Of a stretch of 64,000 nucleotides of DNA, positions 25,357 to 33,922 are shown piece by piece; the stretch's first letter is position 1, and each line of letters begins with the position of its first letter. The translations under genes were made by a program, and so were the position numbers. This stretch comes from JAFLCL01 sp964502175. GTDB taxonomy: Bacteria; Myxococcota_A; Polyangia; Polyangiales; Sandaracinaceae. The notes beneath the pieces were generated by a model. That model ran no database searches and had not been told where the DNA came from. It saw only the letters and a list, made by a program, of their open reading frames with translations. Where the stretch lies: the NCBI GenBank assembly GCA_964502175.1, contig CAZCVE010000026.1, positions 52,878 through 116,877 on the forward strand. The letters are read 5' to 3'.

Positions 25357-26175
25357 ATGATCGGCTACGCCTCACGCACCGGGACGCGTCGCAACCTCGC
25401 GGCTCTCCGTGACGCGGACTGGCGTCTGCTCGTCTCGGCAAGAGGCGTGCTGCGCACGGAGGGCTTCCGCTACGCGTTGGACAACGGCGCATGGACGGCT
25501 CACCAGCGCGGCGAGTCCTTCGACGTCGGCGCGTTCGAGCGCGCGGTAGAACTGGTCGGGGATGACGCGGACTGGATCGTGGTGCCTGACGTGGTCATGG
25601 ACGCGAGACGGACGTTGGAGCTCGCGGAGAGGTGGCTGCCGAAGCTGAGCCGCTACCGGCTGCTGGTCGCAGTGCAGAACGGGATGACGCCGAGGGACGT
25701 GCGGCCGTGGCTCAGTGAGCGGGTGGGCATCTTCCTCGGCGGTGACACGAACTGGAAGCTCGACACGATGCGCTCCTGGGGTGAGGTCGCGAGAGAGTCA
25801 GGGGCACACTTCCACGTCGGGAGGGTGAACAGCGCACAGCGCATCCACCTGTGTCACTTGGCAGGCGCGGACTCGTTCGACGGCACGAGTGCATCGCGCT
25901 TCGCGGAGAGCCTCCCGAGACTCGACCACGCCGTGAGGCAGATGTCTCTGTTCGGCGCGATGCTCGCCAACGCGGTGCTTCCGAGGGGAGTGCCGGACCG
26001 AGCAAGAGACATCCTCGCGGCGTGTGTCGCTGAACTCCGAGGCGACACGGCCTCACCCATGCGACTGCTGTTCAGCACCCCCCTTCCAACAGTCTGTGAG
26101 GTCCCGATGGCCGCGGAGCGCCTCGTTCGCGTGGGGGCCAGTACGTCAAGACTGAGAACGGGGGATTCCACGTGA
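25357..26175 (+). CDS. DpdA-like DNA 7-deazaguanine transglycosylase (TGT family)
   Basis: The protein has 272 residues. It shows the phage DpdA pattern of TGT-related enzymes: YALDNGAWTAHQRGESFD (first catalytic-type Asp), ADWIVVPDVV, LLVAVQNGM, GIFLGGDTNWKL, HVGRVNSAQRIHLC and SFDGTSASRF. These enzymes replace guanine in DNA by preQ0 or a related 7-deazapurine. No preQ0-synthesis genes are present in the element, so it would depend on the host pathway. Its stop overlaps the GTG of the next gene, linking it to the packaging operon. Confidence 0.7.
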   Translation: MIGYASRTGTRRNLAALRDADWRLLVSARGVLRTEGFRYALDNGAWTAHQRGESFDVGAFERAVELVGDDADWIVVPDVVMDARRTLELAERWLPKLSRYRLLVAVQNGMTPRDVRPWLSERVGIFLGGDTNWKLDTMRSWGEVARESGAHFHVGRVNSAQRIHLCHLAGADSFDGTSASRFAESLPRLDHAVRQMSLFGAMLANAVLPRGVPDRARDILAACVAELRGDTASPMRLLFSTPLPTVCEVPMAAERLVRVGASTSRLRTGDST

Positions 26176-26747
26176 CGAGGAAGCGTGTCCACCCGATCAC
26201 GGTCCAGAACGAAGGGCAGCGGCTGCTCCTCGCGCGCGAAGAGACACCTGCAGCGATCGCTGGTCTCGTCGGCGTGCCTCCGCAGCGAATCGACACCTGG
26301 CGCTCTGGGCGTGTTCGACCCGCGGCCGAATCCGCACGTCTGCTGCGGGACGCTCTCGGGATCCCGCTCGACGCGTGGACTCGCGTGCCTGGAGCCGCAC
26401 AGCCCGCGCCGCTTCCACCCGCACTCGCACCCAAGACCGCGATCGCGGAGATTGACGTGATGCTCGCGGCCGTCCGAGTCGCCTCGGACGGGCTCACTGA
26501 GCGTGAGCGCGCGAAGCGCAGCGACGAGCGCATCCGTCTACTCCGCTTGAAAGCTCAGCTTGAACGCGACGAACGCATGACCGAGGACGCGATCGTTCGT
26601 GCACATCCGGCGTGGAAACGGATCCGAGAAGCACTGCGAACGACGCTCGTGAAGCATCCGGCCGCGCTCGCTGATGTGGCTGCAGCGCTCTCGGCCCTGG
26701 CCGCATGGGACGACGCATCGACGTCCACGGAGACCGAGGCGTCGTGA
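26172..26747 (+). CDS. Putative terminase small subunit with HTH
   Basis: The protein has 191 residues and starts with GTG overlapping the DpdA-like stop. The N-terminal helix-turn-helix (PAAIAGLVGVPPQRIDTWRSGRVRP) is followed by a helical region (ERAKRSDERIRLLRLKAQLE, AWKRIREALRTTLVKHPA). Position directly before terL with GTGA overlap, size and the HTH plus helical-oligomer layout fit a small terminase. An XRE-type regulator is the alternative. Confidence 0.6.
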   Translation: MTRKRVHPITVQNEGQRLLLAREETPAAIAGLVGVPPQRIDTWRSGRVRPAAESARLLRDALGIPLDAWTRVPGAAQPAPLPPALAPKTAIAEIDVMLAAVRVASDGLTERERAKRSDERIRLLRLKAQLERDERMTEDAIVRAHPAWKRIREALRTTLVKHPAALADVAAALSALAAWDDASTSTETEAS

Positions 26748-28498
26748 CCCGTCCCGCCGCAGAGCGCTTCGCGCGGCTCGTGGAGCGTCCGTCCGCACCC
26801 GACGGGCGTCGCACCATGGCGGGCGACCTCTCCGTGATGCTCGACGAGCTGCTCGCGGAGGCGCGCATCATGCGGTGGCCCTCGGAGCGGTACGCGCGGG
26901 AGCCGGTGCGGTTCGCGGAGGAAGTGCTCGGCTTTGAGCCCTGGTCGCGCCAGGTCGAGATCCTCAACGCGCTCCGTGACGTCGGCCAGGTGGCCGTGGC
27001 GTCGGGGCGCAAGACCGGCAAGTCACGCATCGCTGCGGCTGCTTCGCTCTGGTTCTACTCCGCTGTCGAAGGCGGCCGCGTCTTCCTCCACATGCCGCGA
27101 GGGCCCCAGGTCGAGAAGATCCTGTGGCCCGAGATCAGCGTCCTGCACAAGAAGAGCGGGCGGTGCCTCGACTGTCGCCTCGCTGATCCCGACGGACCGC
27201 GTCCGTGTCCGCACTCGGCGGAGCTCGACGGTGACCTCTCTCCTCGCGCGACGACTGGTCTCCGCGGCACCGACGACGGTCGAGGCATCGTTTCCATCAC
27301 GTCCAAGACGATCGAGTCGGTGTCCGGCTACAGCGGTCCGCAGCTCTGGGTGGTTGACGAGAGCGCGGGCGTGGATGACGCCATCTTCGATGCGATCGAG
27401 GGCAACGGACTCGGCGGAGGTCTCCGCGTTCTATATCTCGGAAACCCAACAAAGAACCGCGGCAGGTTCTTCGAGATCTTCAACCTGGAGAAGCGCGGCA
27501 AGGCGTACCACCGCGTTCAGTTGTCGTCGGAAGAGGCTGCCCAAGCACGCGATCGAAACGGCGAGCGCTTCGGGCACCTCGCGACGCAGGCCAAGATCGA
27601 CGAGTACCGCGAGCTCTGGGGCGAGGACTCGCCTCTCTACCTCGTGCACGTGAAGGGTCAGTACGCGCTGGGGGAGGATGGCGCGGCGTTCTCGGTTCAC
27701 GCGATCGCCGAGGCCGTCGCACGCTGGCACGACGATCCCGGCGAGGGTCGGCTGTACCTCGGTGTCGATCCGGCGGGTGTGTCGGGTCTCGGTGACGAGA
27801 CGGGGTTCGCGCGGAGGCGCGGCTCCAAGATCCTCCAGATCGACACGCAGCGCGGGATGGATGAGGACGCGATCCTCGCGGAGATCATCCGCGTCGTGGA
27901 GAGCGATCGACGCGAGCGCGAAGTGCCCGTCGTCGTCGTCGATCGCGAAGGATCGATCGGGTCTGTCGTGCACTCGCGAATCATCGAGTACCTCGACCGG
28001 TTCCGCCTCGGGCAGCGCAAGCCGTTCGAGTACATCCCCGTGAAGCCGTCGCTGCCTGCGGAGCGCATGCCCCAGGCGTACCCGCGCGTGCGTGACGAGG
28101 TTATCGCCAACTTCGAGCGCTGGATGCGCACGGGTTCGCTGCCAGACGACGACAAGCTCGCGAAGGAGCTCAACACGGTTCAGTGGACGGAGCAGGTCGA
28201 CCAAAGATTGAAAGCGACGCCGAAGGAAGAGATGCGTCGCATCCTCGAACGCTCCCCCGATCGGATGGATGCGGCGATGCTGAGCTGCTGGGACTCGATG
28301 GCGCTGCGGCTCGAGCCCGGAGGTCAGCTGCCGCCCGGTGCCCAGGCCGTTGTCGAGCGCGATCGTCGAGCACTCGCCGCAGCTCGCACGCCGGCCGGTG
28401 GCTGGGAGGGCTTCTCTACCCACGACGACGGTTCGTCCGGACGATCGCGCGACGCGCACCGTGCGATGGCGGAACAGCGCGGGGGGAGGCAACGGTGA
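26744..28498 (+). CDS. terL: Terminase large subunit
   Basis: The protein has 584 residues from the GTG at 26744 overlapping the previous stop (GTGA); a longer ATG frame from 26705 is possible. The Walker A variant is VASGRKTGKSRIA and Walker B is LWVVDES. The RNase H-like nuclease includes LGVDPAG (Asp), VVVVDREG and SPDRMDAAM. The N-terminal segment (RFAEEVLGFEPWSRQVEILNAL) is typical. It packages DNA into proheads. Because capsid genes are missing, it now has no prohead from this element. Confidence 0.92.
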   Translation: MTRPAAERFARLVERPSAPDGRRTMAGDLSVMLDELLAEARIMRWPSERYAREPVRFAEEVLGFEPWSRQVEILNALRDVGQVAVASGRKTGKSRIAAAASLWFYSAVEGGRVFLHMPRGPQVEKILWPEISVLHKKSGRCLDCRLADPDGPRPCPHSAELDGDLSPRATTGLRGTDDGRGIVSITSKTIESVSGYSGPQLWVVDESAGVDDAIFDAIEGNGLGGGLRVLYLGNPTKNRGRFFEIFNLEKRGKAYHRVQLSSEEAAQARDRNGERFGHLATQAKIDEYRELWGEDSPLYLVHVKGQYALGEDGAAFSVHAIAEAVARWHDDPGEGRLYLGVDPAGVSGLGDETGFARRRGSKILQIDTQRGMDEDAILAEIIRVVESDRREREVPVVVVDREGSIGSVVHSRIIEYLDRFRLGQRKPFEYIPVKPSLPAERMPQAYPRVRDEVIANFERWMRTGSLPDDDKLAKELNTVQWTEQVDQRLKATPKEEMRRILERSPDRMDAAMLSCWDSMALRLEPGGQLPPGAQAVVERDRRALAAARTPAGGWEGFSTHDDGSSGRSRDAHRAMAEQRGGRQR

Positions 28499-28761
28499 TC
28501 GCATCAACACCGGCGATGGCACGCGCGCACTCGCGCGGACGGAATGCCCTGCTGGCAGTCGTCCAATCTATTGCACAGGCCGACGTGGCGCGTCGCGTCG
28601 GGGTGACGCACGTGACCGTGTCGATGTGGTGCTCTGGTCGCTCGCGACCAGCGTCCCGGTCGAGAGCTGCTCTTCACGAGCACTTCGGCATCCGACCGGA
28701 GTGGTGGGGCGACCTGCCGTTCTTCTGGCGTGGCCGCGCTGCCTATCGATCGCGGGTGTGA
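28495..28761 (+). CDS. Small HTH protein after terL
   Basis: The protein has 88 residues from a GTG overlapping the terL stop. A Cro/CI-type helix-turn-helix (QADVARRVGVTHVTVSMWCS) is followed by GRSRPASRSRAALHEHFGI. The W-x-SG-R-x-RP-x-x-S pattern is shared with the putative small terminase N-terminus, suggesting a related DNA-binding module. The role is uncertain. Confidence 0.65.
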   Translation: MIASTPAMARAHSRGRNALLAVVQSIAQADVARRVGVTHVTVSMWCSGRSRPASRSRAALHEHFGIRPEWWGDLPFFWRGRAAYRSRV

Positions 28762-28762
28762 G

Positions 28763-29113
28763 TCACCTCGTGCAGATCGAAGACCCAGAAGACCAGACCT
28801 CCCAGAGCGCGGCGTCGAGCCGGTCGCGGACTGATGCGTCAGCAACGACGGCGTCACGCACCTCGACGTGGTGCCGGTCGGGAACGTCGTCGGCGTACGC
28901 GATATCGATGTGCCAGAGCGTTCGGAGTTGGGGGACAGTGCTCATGGCCTCTGCAAGCATGTCGACCACCGGCTTCCAGTGGTCGGGAGGGACGAAGCTC
29001 GCGCGAATGGTCACTGAGACATGCGCGACGACCTGCTTGTCGCGCGGCGCGACGGCGTAGTGCGGCGACTTGTAGATGCTGAAGCTTCGCTCGGAGTGCT
29101 GAATCGGGGTCAT
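28763..29113 (-). CDS. Minus-strand hypothetical protein between terL and portal
   Basis: The protein has 116 residues from the ATG at 29113; a longer frame to 29200 is possible. It has strand-rich sequence (ASFVPPDHWKPVVDMLAEAM, LWHIDIAYADDVPDRHHVEV) and no recognised family. Opposite strand to the packaging genes with its own upstream gap suggests a moron. Confidence 0.5.
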   Translation of the reverse strand: MTPIQHSERSFSIYKSPHYAVAPRDKQVVAHVSVTIRASFVPPDHWKPVVDMLAEAMSTVPQLRTLWHIDIAYADDVPDRHHVEVRDAVVADASVRDRLDAALWEVWSSGSSICTR

Positions 29114-29219
29114 GTCCGCAAGGTTGCGGCCGGGCCCCGACTGCGTGCAATGGGACGCGGGAGTCACATTGAGAGCGAACGTAAGTTGCTCGGGGGCCAC
29201 GGACCGTAGACCGAAGTGC

Positions 29220-30542
29220 GTGAGCTGGCTGGATCGACTCGGCGCGCTGCTCGGTCTCTCGGCGTACGAACGTCCGAGGGGCCGCGTCGCGGCGTTGCCG
29301 TCGCTCGGCTCCGCATCCGTTGAGCGAGCACGCGACGCGTGGGGCGGTCAGCTCGCGCCCCAGCCCACCACCAAGTCCGAGTGGTACTTGGCCGACCTCG
29401 AAGCGGCTGAACGTGCAGCCGACTCGGGTGACCTTGGTCCGGCCGCTCGGCTCATGCGCGCAGCTCGTCGCGACGGAGTCCTGTCGGGCGTCCTCTCGAC
29501 ACGCACCGACGGTCTGATCCAACTGCCGAAGAAGTTCTCCGGCGCCTCCGAGATCGTCCGTGAGCTGATGTCGCAGATCGGCGCGGTGCGCTCGACGTTC
29601 GACGAGATGTTCCCGCCCGCGGAACTGGGCCTTCTCACCGCCGATGGACTCCTTCTCGGGGTCGGAGTTGGCGAGATGCGCCCCGTGCCCGGTCGCGCAC
29701 ACCCGGTATTCGTTCGGCTCGACCCGGAGTTCCTTCGGTACGACTGGATGACGGGGCAGTGGTTCTACCGCTCGATCATCGGTGAGCTGCTGATCACGCC
29801 CGGTGATGGTCGGTGGATCCTGCACACGCCGGGCGGTCGCGTGTCCCCGTGGAACGCGGCACTCTGGAAGGCCATCGCGCGAGCCTTCATCCGCAAGGAG
29901 AACGCGGGCCTCGCCAAGGACAACTACGAGGCGACGCTGGCGAATGCGGCGCTCGTCGCGGAGGCACCGAACGGCGCGTCGGACTTCGCGGCGGAAGGGT
30001 TCTTTCGACGCCTCGCGAACGCGTGGGGGTTGAACACGCTTTTCGGTCTCCGCCCCGGCTACAAGCTGACGCTCCTGGAGAGCAACGGGCGGGGTCACGA
30101 GAGCTTCCGCGCGACGATCACCGCGGCGGACACCGAGATGACGATCGCCGTCGCGGGTCAGACCGTGACGACGGACGGTGGCGTGGGTTTCGCGAACGCC
30201 GACGTGCACAAGTCAATCCGCGCTGACCTGATCCAGTCCACGGCGAACGCCGTGGCGTTCACCATCAACTCGCAGGGTCTTCCTGCGTGGGTCGTGAATC
30301 GCTGGGGCGTCGCGGCGCTCGCCAATCCGGCGTGTGTCTCGTGGGATGTCACGCCACCGGCCGACATTGCGAAGAAGGCGACGGCGCTCGGGCAGGTCGC
30401 CCAGGCCGTCACGCAGCTCCGCGACGCATACGGTGATCGTCTCGACACTGAGCAGCTCGCGTCTGACTTCTCGATCCCACTGCGCGCGATCCAGCCCGCG
30501 CCGACCAAGGCGCCAGCACTCAGCGCGGGGGCGGCGAACTGA
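29220..30542 (+). CDS. Portal protein (DUF935/Mu gp29-like)
   Basis: The protein has 440 residues from the GTG at 29220. AARLMRAARRDGVLSGVLSTR...PKKFSG opens the body. FRYDWMTGQWFYRS, KENAGLAKDNYEATLANAAL and FTINSQGLPAWVVNRWG fit portals of the Mu gp29 family. It forms the dodecameric vertex for DNA passage. The next gene begins at its last base. It follows terL as usual. Confidence 0.85.
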   Translation: MSWLDRLGALLGLSAYERPRGRVAALPSLGSASVERARDAWGGQLAPQPTTKSEWYLADLEAAERAADSGDLGPAARLMRAARRDGVLSGVLSTRTDGLIQLPKKFSGASEIVRELMSQIGAVRSTFDEMFPPAELGLLTADGLLLGVGVGEMRPVPGRAHPVFVRLDPEFLRYDWMTGQWFYRSIIGELLITPGDGRWILHTPGGRVSPWNAALWKAIARAFIRKENAGLAKDNYEATLANAALVAEAPNGASDFAAEGFFRRLANAWGLNTLFGLRPGYKLTLLESNGRGHESFRATITAADTEMTIAVAGQTVTTDGGVGFANADVHKSIRADLIQSTANAVAFTINSQGLPAWVVNRWGVAALANPACVSWDVTPPADIAKKATALGQVAQAVTQLRDAYGDRLDTEQLASDFSIPLRAIQPAPTKAPALSAGAAN

Positions 30543-31867
30543 TGACCGCGGTTCAGCAGTTCGCGCCGCGAGGACCGCTCGCGCTCGACCGTCGAGCGTT
30601 CGGCGGAACGTTCTCCGTCGGAGCTGCGGCGGAGAACCGTGTCGTCGACGGCGTCGTGCTCGTGTCGGTCCGCGGACCACTCACCGCTCGACGCGGTGGT
30701 GGCTTCGATTCGTACGACGCGATCCTCGATCGCCTCGACGCAGCCCTCGCCGCGAAGCCTCGCGCCGTCGTGCTCGTGCTCGACTCGCCCGGCGGCTACG
30801 CCCAGGGCTGCTTCGAGGCCGCGCAGTCGATGCGCTCTCGCTGTCAGGCCGCTGGCGTACCGTTGCTCGCATTCGTCGATGGCTCGGCGTGCTCGGCTGC
30901 GTACGCGCTGGCCTGTGCGGCGGAGCGGATCGCCGTGACCGCAACGAGCGTCGTCGGCTCGATCGGTGTCTACGAGATGCTGGTCGATCAGTCGCGCGCC
31001 GACGCTGCGATGGGCATGGCGTTTCACGTCGTGTCGACGGGTGAGCGCAAGAAGGACGGGAACCCGCACGTGCCGATCAGCGACGGCGCGGTCGCCGCAG
31101 CGGAGGTCGCAGCGGAGTACCTCGGCGGTCTCTTCTTCTCGCTCGTCGAGACGATGCGCGGAGTGCCCGCGGCTCAGGTCCGCGCGCTCGACGGCGCGCT
31201 GGCGATCGGCCGCGACGCGATCTCGAAGCAGCTCGCAGACGTCGAGGTCTCCGACCTCGCTCAGCTCCTCGCGTCGGTCTCGGCGCAGAGCGCGCCCCCC
31301 GACACGACCACGACCGACGAACCGAAGGTGAAGACCATGGACGAGATCATCAAGGCCCTCCAGGCCGTCATCGACAACGCCGACTCCTCGGACGATGCGA
31401 AGGAGAAGGCCAAGGCCGCGCTCGCCGCGCTCAGTGCCAAGAGCGAATCCACGCCCAGCAAGGACGACGAAGAGGAGGACGAGACCGGGGCGGCGGCGAA
31501 GGCACTCGCCGAGGTGCATCGCCTCCGGGCGGAGATGACGCGCCGCGAAGAGGAGAACGAGCGCAAGACGCTGCTCGCCTCGCGTGCGGACTTCGCACCC
31601 GAGCTGGTGAAGGTGCTCCAGACCGCGCCGCTGGCGATGGTCCGCGACATGGTCGCGACACTGCCCCGCACGGTGCCGTCGCTCGCCGCTGCGGCGTCGG
31701 TGCAGCCAACGCTCGGCGAGGGTCAGGGCTCGGCGCAGGCGTCGCAGCTCGCACCCAGCGCGAAGGCTCAGCTCGATGCGCGGATGAACATGAACCCGCT
31801 CGCGCACGGCGTGATCAACGTCGGTGCCGAGCAGCGCTTCGGGGCTGTCGTGCCGACGAAGGCGTGA
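30542..31867 (+). CDS. S49-type prohead protease fused to scaffold-like region
   Basis: The protein has 441 residues. The N-terminal S49/SppA-like domain has SPGGYAQG (the beta-turn), the nucleophile Ser in DGSACSAAYALACAA and a Lys near TGERKKDGNP. From about residue 265 the sequence becomes highly charged and helical (DDAKEKAKAALAALSAKSES, DEEEDETGAAAKALAEVHRL), typical of a scaffold domain fused to the protease, as in Mu I/Z-type genes. It would process capsid proteins, which are absent here. Confidence 0.88.
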   Translation: MTAVQQFAPRGPLALDRRAFGGTFSVGAAAENRVVDGVVLVSVRGPLTARRGGGFDSYDAILDRLDAALAAKPRAVVLVLDSPGGYAQGCFEAAQSMRSRCQAAGVPLLAFVDGSACSAAYALACAAERIAVTATSVVGSIGVYEMLVDQSRADAAMGMAFHVVSTGERKKDGNPHVPISDGAVAAAEVAAEYLGGLFFSLVETMRGVPAAQVRALDGALAIGRDAISKQLADVEVSDLAQLLASVSAQSAPPDTTTTDEPKVKTMDEIIKALQAVIDNADSSDDAKEKAKAALAALSAKSESTPSKDDEEEDETGAAAKALAEVHRLRAEMTRREEENERKTLLASRADFAPELVKVLQTAPLAMVRDMVATLPRTVPSLAAAASVQPTLGEGQGSAQASQLAPSAKAQLDARMNMNPLAHGVINVGAEQRFGAVVPTKA

Positions 31868-31908
31868 GCCCGACTCACTGACTCACTCACTTCGAGAGGA
31901 ACACGCAC

Positions 31909-32320
31909 ATGGGACACAAGGTCATCAGCAAGCTCCGCGTCGCGCTGGCCAACAGCGCGGTCGCGATCCCCGGCGCACCCGCATGCATCGATCGAACGGC
32001 CGGCTCGACGCAGGGCCAAGCGGTGCCGAGCGCCGTCGACACCAACCTGCTCCCGGTGGGCCGTTTCACCGAGGGACTCACGGGTGACGGCACGAAGACG
32101 GTGGAGATCGAGCTCTTCAACCCGAAGCGCATCCACTTCTTCACCAACGCAGGTTCGAACACGGTCGATGCGACCGACATCGGAGGCCCCTGCTACTGGT
32201 CGGCCGCTGGTGTCGTTGCGGTTCCCGCCGACGTGTCGGGCTCGTCGATGGCGGGACGCGTGTGGATCGTCGAGGGCGCAGCGGGCGCTCGCATCGGCAT
32301 CGAGACCGCGGACGCGATCG
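31909..32320 (+). pseudogene. Head decoration (DUF2190-like) gene fragment, 3' end lost
   Basis: About 137 codons read well from the ATG at 31909: FNPKRIHFFTNAG, GPCYWSAAGVVAVPADVSGS, WIVEGAAGARIGIE. The pattern resembles small phage decoration proteins encoded after the protease. Beyond about 32320 this frame turns into non-coding-like Arg/Ala/Pro-rich sequence. Sheath-coding sequence continues in another frame, so the gene is cut by a deletion junction at about 32300-32325. Confidence 0.7.
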
Positions 32321-32752
32321 GCGCGCTTCTACGTGCTGCGCACCTGGGAGCGTCGCGCGGGCGTGTTCGTGAACCGGCCGAGGCTGTTCTGCCCGACTGG
32401 CTCGGACTTCCAGCTCCTGCCGCACCGGCGCGTGATGAACATCGCGCTCCAGATCCTGCGCAGCTACTTCGAGGAGCGACTCAACAGCCCGATCCTCGTC
32501 GACCGCACGAGCGGCTTCATCCTGGAGAGCGAGGCCCTCGCGATCGAGGCCGGTGCGAACGCACGTCTCTCCGCGGCACTGCTCTCGAAGCCCAAGGCGA
32601 GCGATGCGTACTGCGTGGTCGCGAGGAACGAGAACCTGCTGAGCACGAAGAACCTCAGCGCGGACGCGCGCGTGGTGCCGTTGGCCTACGCCGAGAGCGT
32701 CTCGCTCAGCGTGGGCTTCTCCAACCCGGCACTGAACGTCGTCGCCGTCTGA
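32321..32752 (+). pseudogene. Tail sheath C-terminal fragment
   Basis: About 144 codons start abruptly without a start codon in a frame shifted from the decoration gene. RFYVLRTWERRAGVFVNRP, TGSDFQLLPHRRVMNIALQ, SEALAIEAGANARLSAAL and FSNPALNVVAV match the C-terminal domain of contractile-phage tail sheath proteins, which are normally 400-500 residues. The N-terminal two-thirds and its start are missing. The tail tube gene follows in normal order 40 bp later. Confidence 0.75.
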
Positions 32753-32791
32753 GCGCGACCCCCACTTCATCTCTGACGGAGGAGCACTCCC

Positions 32792-33265
32792 ATGGCGGCA
32801 GACGACATCAGGATCAACGGCTTCACGCACTCGTGGGCCAGCACGAAGACCACGCTCGACGGCGAGCAGTACGTCGGCATTTCGAAGGTCTCGTGGGACC
32901 ACGCGATCGAAGAGGGGCTCGTGCGTGGCCAGGGCGGCAAGCCCCTCGGTCGCACGCGAGGTCAGTACACGCCCGGTGCGGTCACGCTGACGATGAGGAA
33001 GTCCTCGGCGATGAAGCTCAAGGACAACCTCGCGAAGAAGTCGAGCGACGGCAAGACGTACGGGGAGACCGAGTTCCCGATCGTGGTGCAGTACCTGGAG
33101 CCAGACGACACGCCGATCACGGTCGAGCTGAACCGCTGTCGCTTCCTCAAGTCGACCGCGGCGAACGAGCAGAGCGCCGACCCGACCGCCGAGGACATCG
33201 AGCTGTCGTGTCTCGAAGTGGTCGAGAACGGCAAGAAGCTCTTCAGCGACATCGTCGTCGGCTGA
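32792..33265 (+). CDS. Tail tube protein
   Basis: The protein has 157 residues with a GGAGGAG ribosome site. The sequence is beta-rich (WASTKTTLDGEQYVGISKVS, TRGQYTPGAVTLTMRK, SDGKTYGETEFPIVVQYL), like contractile phage tube proteins. Position after the sheath and before the chaperone pair is the standard order. It is intact, in contrast to its sheath partner. Confidence 0.82.
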   Translation: MAADDIRINGFTHSWASTKTTLDGEQYVGISKVSWDHAIEEGLVRGQGGKPLGRTRGQYTPGAVTLTMRKSSAMKLKDNLAKKSSDGKTYGETEFPIVVQYLEPDDTPITVELNRCRFLKSTAANEQSADPTAEDIELSCLEVVENGKKLFSDIVVG

Positions 33266-33281
33266 CCGGGAGGGATGAACC

Positions 33282-33725
33282 ATGTCGGATGAGATCACAG
33301 CGCTTCAGGACCGCATCGCGAAGGCGAGAGCGGAACGTGCCGCGCTCGACGAGGCTGCCGAGCGTGCGGTCGAGATCGCTCGACTGGAGAAGCTCGCCCG
33401 GCTCGAAGAGCAGGCACTCAAGGATGCGCCGCACATCGCGAAGGGTCGTGATGAGCACGGCGTCGAACGCACGGCGGTGATCGACACGGATCACGGCGCG
33501 ATCGTGGTGAAGAAGCCGCACCACTTGAACGCGAAGAAGCTCGCGGCGACGGGCGACAAGACCAGCGAAGCCGACGTCTCGGCGTTCATTCGATCGTGCC
33601 TCGTCTATCCGACGTGGCCCGAGGTGGAGCGGATGCTGGAGGACTCGCCGGGTGTTGGCGGAGCGATCATCGACGCACTCGGCAAGCTCGCTCGTGGAGG
33701 CGCGAGAGAGCGATCGGGAAAGTAG
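33282..33725 (+). CDS. Tail assembly chaperone G (short product)
   Basis: The protein has 147 residues. The N-terminal helix is charged (ITALQDRIAKARAERAALD). The second half (VSAFIRSCLVYPTWPEVERM) ends with GGARERSGK. The final codons hold the slip heptamer, so a minority of ribosomes shift by -1 into the 3' extension. Position between tube and tape measure is that of lambda G and its functional relatives. Confidence 0.82.
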   Translation: MSDEITALQDRIAKARAERAALDEAAERAVEIARLEKLARLEEQALKDAPHIAKGRDEHGVERTAVIDTDHGAIVVKKPHHLNAKKLAATGDKTSEADVSAFIRSCLVYPTWPEVERMLEDSPGVGGAIIDALGKLARGGARERSGK

Positions 33726-33922
33726 ACGGGCTACTTCGCGAGACCCGCACCGAGCTCGGACGTGCGGCTGACTGTCTGCGCGTAGCCCTGACCACGGACC
33801 CGAGCACGTTCGACGAAGAGCAAGAGGTCGAGTCCTTCGTTGGCTTCCTGCTGATCGCTGAAGCCTTCAAGCGACTGGAGAACATCCAAACGCTGCTGAC
33901 CCCGCCACCGAAGAAGAAGTGA
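33282..33922 (+). CDS. Tail assembly chaperone GT (-1 frameshift product)
   Basis: A -1 shift at 33716-33722 extends G into a 213-residue protein ending IAEAFKRLENIQTLLTPPPKKK. The extension has no good start of its own and is in the correct -1 frame. GT proteins bind tail tube and tape measure during tail assembly in lambda. The tape-measure ATG overlaps its stop. Confidence 0.78.
33716..33722 (+). promoter_or_regulatory. Programmed -1 ribosomal frameshift site GGGAAAG
   Basis: In the zero frame it reads G GGA AAG, immediately followed by the TAG stop. This is the same heptamer used by lambda gpG/gpGT. Both reading frames are open around it and join into one protein with tail-chaperone layout. 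Confidence 0.85.

Noticed and set aside
31909..33480. A 523-codon single protein across the decoration-sheath junction and tube
   Set aside because: After about 32320 the frame is Arg/Ala/Pro-rich shadow sequence; sheath and tube genes are clear in the other frames.
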